DNA of 7,377 nucleotides. It comes from Chloroflexota bacterium. GTDB taxonomy: Bacteria > Chloroflexota > Anaerolineae > Promineifilales > Promineifilaceae. Positions within the stretch are counted from its first letter, which is position 1. Each line of letters opens with the position of its first letter. The notes below the pieces were generated by a model that worked only from the letters and a program-made list of their open reading frames with translations, searched no databases and was not told where the DNA came from. Location: positions 1-7,377 of the forward strand of contig JAUVOB010000062.1 in assembly GCA_030599405.1 (NCBI GenBank), in the 5' to 3' direction. Shown piece by piece: positions 5,762 through 7,377 of the stretch. Both the position numbers and the translations under genes were made by a program.

Positions 5762-5780
5762 TGAGATATTCAATATCTCA
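5762..5780. promoter_or_regulatory. Perfect 19-bp palindrome, candidate operator
   Basis: TGAGATATT (5762-5770) and AATATCTCA (5772-5780) are exact reverse complements around one central C. It stands 74 nt upstream of the ATG at 5687, in a gap between genes, at a distance suited to an operator. The stem is AT-rich, with no U-tract after it and a 1-nt centre, so it is better as a protein-binding DNA site than as a terminator of the esterase gene. The binding protein is unknown. Confidence 0.55.
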
Positions 5781-5926
5781 CAACTATGGAGGCAATTCAA
5801 TGGGAAATTCATCTTTTCAGCCTCTGCAACTGTCAGGATATCCAATGTCGGGGGAACTAATCCCACATACAATAACGCTTCCCTGTAAGTAAGAGATATA
5901 TCGACCTACTTGCGGATACAGCTAGC

Positions 5927-6889
5927 TCACCAGTCGACGGTTAGGTAGTGGAGTAATTCAGGAAGGACCCCACGCCAGGTGCTGGACTCATGGTTCCCGG
6001 ATACCAATACGTACTTATGCTCAATATCCGCCTCGAGGAGAGCCTCGCTCAACTCAAGAGTTTTCTCATACGCGGTATCTGTGTCACCGGACATGAGAAA
6101 TATCGTCAAAGGCAGTTCTCCAAGAAGTATTAGACTGAAGGGATCATATTCTGGGCGAGCGTAATTCACGTTCAGCGCCGGACTGAGTGCTCCAACATTC
6201 TGGATGATGTCTGCGTTTCGGAAGCCAATTTCTAATGCCCATACACCCCCGCGCGATACGCCCGCCAATCCCCGGCTATCCCCCTGCGCAATCGTTCGAT
6301 AGGCTCGGTCGATGAAGGGCATTAAACCGTTGATGAATTCATCCTCATAAGAGCCGGGCCCACCGTCTGTGCTGCTAAACAGCGGCTCGGGTTGGAGGGG
6401 CATGACTACTAAAAACGGAGGTAGTGTGCCGACCCCATAAGCATCATCCAATGCTTCTTCGATGCCAAGAATCTGCCAGTGATTCTCACCTTGCGGTTGT
6501 CCGTGGAGTAGGTAAAGAACCGGGAAACGCCGATCGAGATCGTCGTAGCACGGTGGAAGATAGATAATAACCGGGACCAAGTCTGGGCTTATCCGTCCGG
6601 GATAGCTGGTGTGCTCCAGGCGTACTGAATTCTCCATACAAATGTTGTCAGGGGGCTCAGTAGGTATGGGATCGAATTCTATTGATGTGCGGGGCACACA
6701 TCCGGGTTTCACATCTCGTGATAAATCTGTGCAGTCCTCGAGGACCGCGGTCGGGGAGGGAACCGGGCGATTCGTTACAGTTCCGTTCTGATCCGGGACA
6801 CCTGCTAGCGTGATAGGCATCCACAGACAGGCGACTTGGCTTACAGCTAATACCAGGAAAAAACAAACAATGAAGTTTCGACGCTGCAT
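5927..6889 (-). CDS. Secreted esterase of the PF00756 family, probable lipoprotein
   Basis: This 320-residue alpha/beta-hydrolase of the putative-esterase (EstD/IroE/Fes-like) family should cleave ester bonds outside the membrane; its substrate is not evident. The N-terminus is a signal peptide ending in QVAC, with Cys21 as possible lipidation site; the lipobox is weak because Gln sits at -3. A Pro/Thr-rich linker follows. The catalytic domain (about 100-320) shows VLYLLHG (124-130), the nucleophile elbow GVSRGG with Ser212, the acid at D269 or D271 (SGDTD) and His300 (SGNHESSTW). Cysteines 53, 64, 84 and 114 could form disulfides. Start: ATG at 6889, with AAGGA 12 nt upstream, a long spacing. 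It is divergent from the membrane-protein gene at 7168. Confidence 0.88.
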   Translation of the reverse strand: MQRRNFIVCFFLVLAVSQVACLWMPITLAGVPDQNGTVTNRPVPSPTAVLEDCTDLSRDVKPGCVPRTSIEFDPIPTEPPDNICMENSVRLEHTSYPGRISPDLVPVIIYLPPCYDDLDRRFPVLYLLHGQPQGENHWQILGIEEALDDAYGVGTLPPFLVVMPLQPEPLFSSTDGGPGSYEDEFINGLMPFIDRAYRTIAQGDSRGLAGVSRGGVWALEIGFRNADIIQNVGALSPALNVNYARPEYDPFSLILLGELPLTIFLMSGDTDTAYEKTLELSEALLEADIEHKYVLVSGNHESSTWRGVLPELLHYLTVDW

Positions 6890-7035
6890 GATAAAAACAA
6901 ATCCTTAGGCGACATCTGCATCGTGAAAAGCTGCTAACGCGAGATCGTCGCATTTCTCCAGAGTTAAGCACACACCCTTGATATAGCATTTCTCAATCTC
7001 TGCGTATCTATTGTACCGGGCATATCTTCGCTATA

Positions 7036-7053
7036 GTGAGGCCCAGACCTCAC
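7036..7053. promoter_or_regulatory. Inverted repeat in the divergent gap
   Basis: GTGAGG (7036-7041) and CCTCAC (7048-7053) are perfect reverse complements 6 bp apart. It lies between the divergent esterase and membrane-protein genes, 77 bp before the -35 box of the latter. It may be an operator; chance is not excluded for a 6-bp arm. The rest of the 278-bp gap shows no gene. Confidence 0.25.
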
Positions 7054-7129
7054 CCTCTAACAAATAAGTTCCTTCCTGCACATCGGCTTGCGGGAAAATT
7101 CATACTGCCTGATTTTACCGGCGTCGCTT

Positions 7130-7157
7130 TTGAATCCGCATCTTCTGACTGTACAAT
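7130..7157 (+). promoter_or_regulatory. Promoter giving a near-leaderless mRNA
   Basis: TTGAAT (7130-7135) and TACAAT (7152-7157, 5 of 6) are 16 bp apart. The ATG at 7168 begins 11 bp after the -10 box, so transcription should start only about 3-4 nt before it. No Shine-Dalgarno is visible, which agrees with a leaderless message. Confidence 0.5.
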
Positions 7158-7167
7158 CCTATTCATA

Positions 7168-7377
7168 ATGGACGCCTCCACGCGTCAATCTCGATATCGA
7201 TACCCGCTGGGACTGATGCTCATCTCTGCCGGCAGCCTGGTTTATGAGATCAGCCTAACCCGCATTTTCGCCGTTCAGCAGTTCCACCACTTTGCTTTCC
7301 TTGTCGTCGGCATGGCGGTCATGGGAATCGCAGCGAGCGGATTCCTCATCGCCATACGGCCGTCGTCACCACCGGCA
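7168..7377 (+). CDS. Spermidine-synthase-like integral membrane protein, N-terminal 70 residues
   Basis: From the ATG at 7168 the frame stays open for 70 codons to the right edge, so the 3' end is missing. A short basic N-tail (RQSRYRYP) leads into a TM helix (about 14-35) with LVYEISLTRIFAV, then FHHFAF and a second TM helix (about 43-64, VVGMAVMGIAASGFLIAIR). This pattern is typical of the multi-helix N-terminal domain of proteins annotated as spermidine synthase-like or fused membrane/aminopropyltransferase proteins. The methyltransferase-fold domain that would decide catalysis is outside the window, so true polyamine synthesis cannot be claimed. It is divergent from the esterase gene and has the promoter at 7130-7157. 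Confidence 0.78.
   Translation, partial: MDASTRQSRYRYPLGLMLISAGSLVYEISLTRIFAVQQFHHFAFLVVGMAVMGIAASGFLIAIRPSSPPA

Noticed and set aside
5581..5892. Plus-strand open frame of about 100 codons over the start of the exported-protein gene
   Set aside because: It is a shadow of the minus-strand gene running into AT-rich regulatory DNA, without a ribosome-binding site or recognisable domain.

Overview
The window looks like a stretch of chromosome from a Gram-positive-like or monoderm-type bacterium, most plausibly Chloroflexota (Anaerolineae-like). This is inferred from the style of the HtrA protease (lipoprotein signal, Thr/Pro-rich linker, one PDZ domain with a Gly-rich loop), the lipoprotein esterase with a Pro/Thr/Ser linker, the membrane-embedded spermidine-synthase-like protein and the mid-range GC. 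No RNA gene, CRISPR array, insertion sequence or phage gene was seen.

Layout. 1-335 (minus) is the N-terminal part of a receiver-domain protein cut by the window edge; its phosphoacceptor Asp is replaced by Ser. It is divergent from a plus-strand pair: a CbpA/DnaJ-type co-chaperone (494-1393), with a clear sigma70-type promoter, and an HtrA/DegP-type serine protease lipoprotein (1539-2744). Facing them on the minus strand is an operon of two single-pass membrane proteins with coiled coils (4237 down to 3488, then 3454 down to 2804). It ends in a rho-independent terminator whose U-tract is encoded against the htrA stop codon. Upstream of that operon, in the same direction, is an Hsp20 small heat-shock protein (4836 down to 4441) with its own hairpin terminator. 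Further on, still minus strand, come an unrecognised secreted or anchored protein (5687-5172), preceded by a perfect 19-bp palindrome, and a PF00756-type esterase, possibly a lipoprotein (6889-5927). The window ends in the first 70 residues of a plus-strand membrane protein of the spermidine-synthase-like family, apparently expressed from a near-leaderless mRNA.

How the genes fit together. DnaJ, HtrA and Hsp20 form a proteostasis or stress cluster: Hsp20 holds unfolded proteins, the J-protein hands them to DnaK, and HtrA degrades or refolds proteins outside the membrane. The two coiled-coil membrane proteins sit in the middle, resemble each other in design (charged or polar cytoplasmic tail, one TM helix, coiled coil, C-terminal helical module) and recall the HemX architecture. 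They are the best candidates for an undescribed component, possibly an envelope-stress scaffold. A short motif of the form WTAGAA is concentrated in the non-coding DNA upstream of all three transcription units, which hints at co-regulation. This last link is inference.
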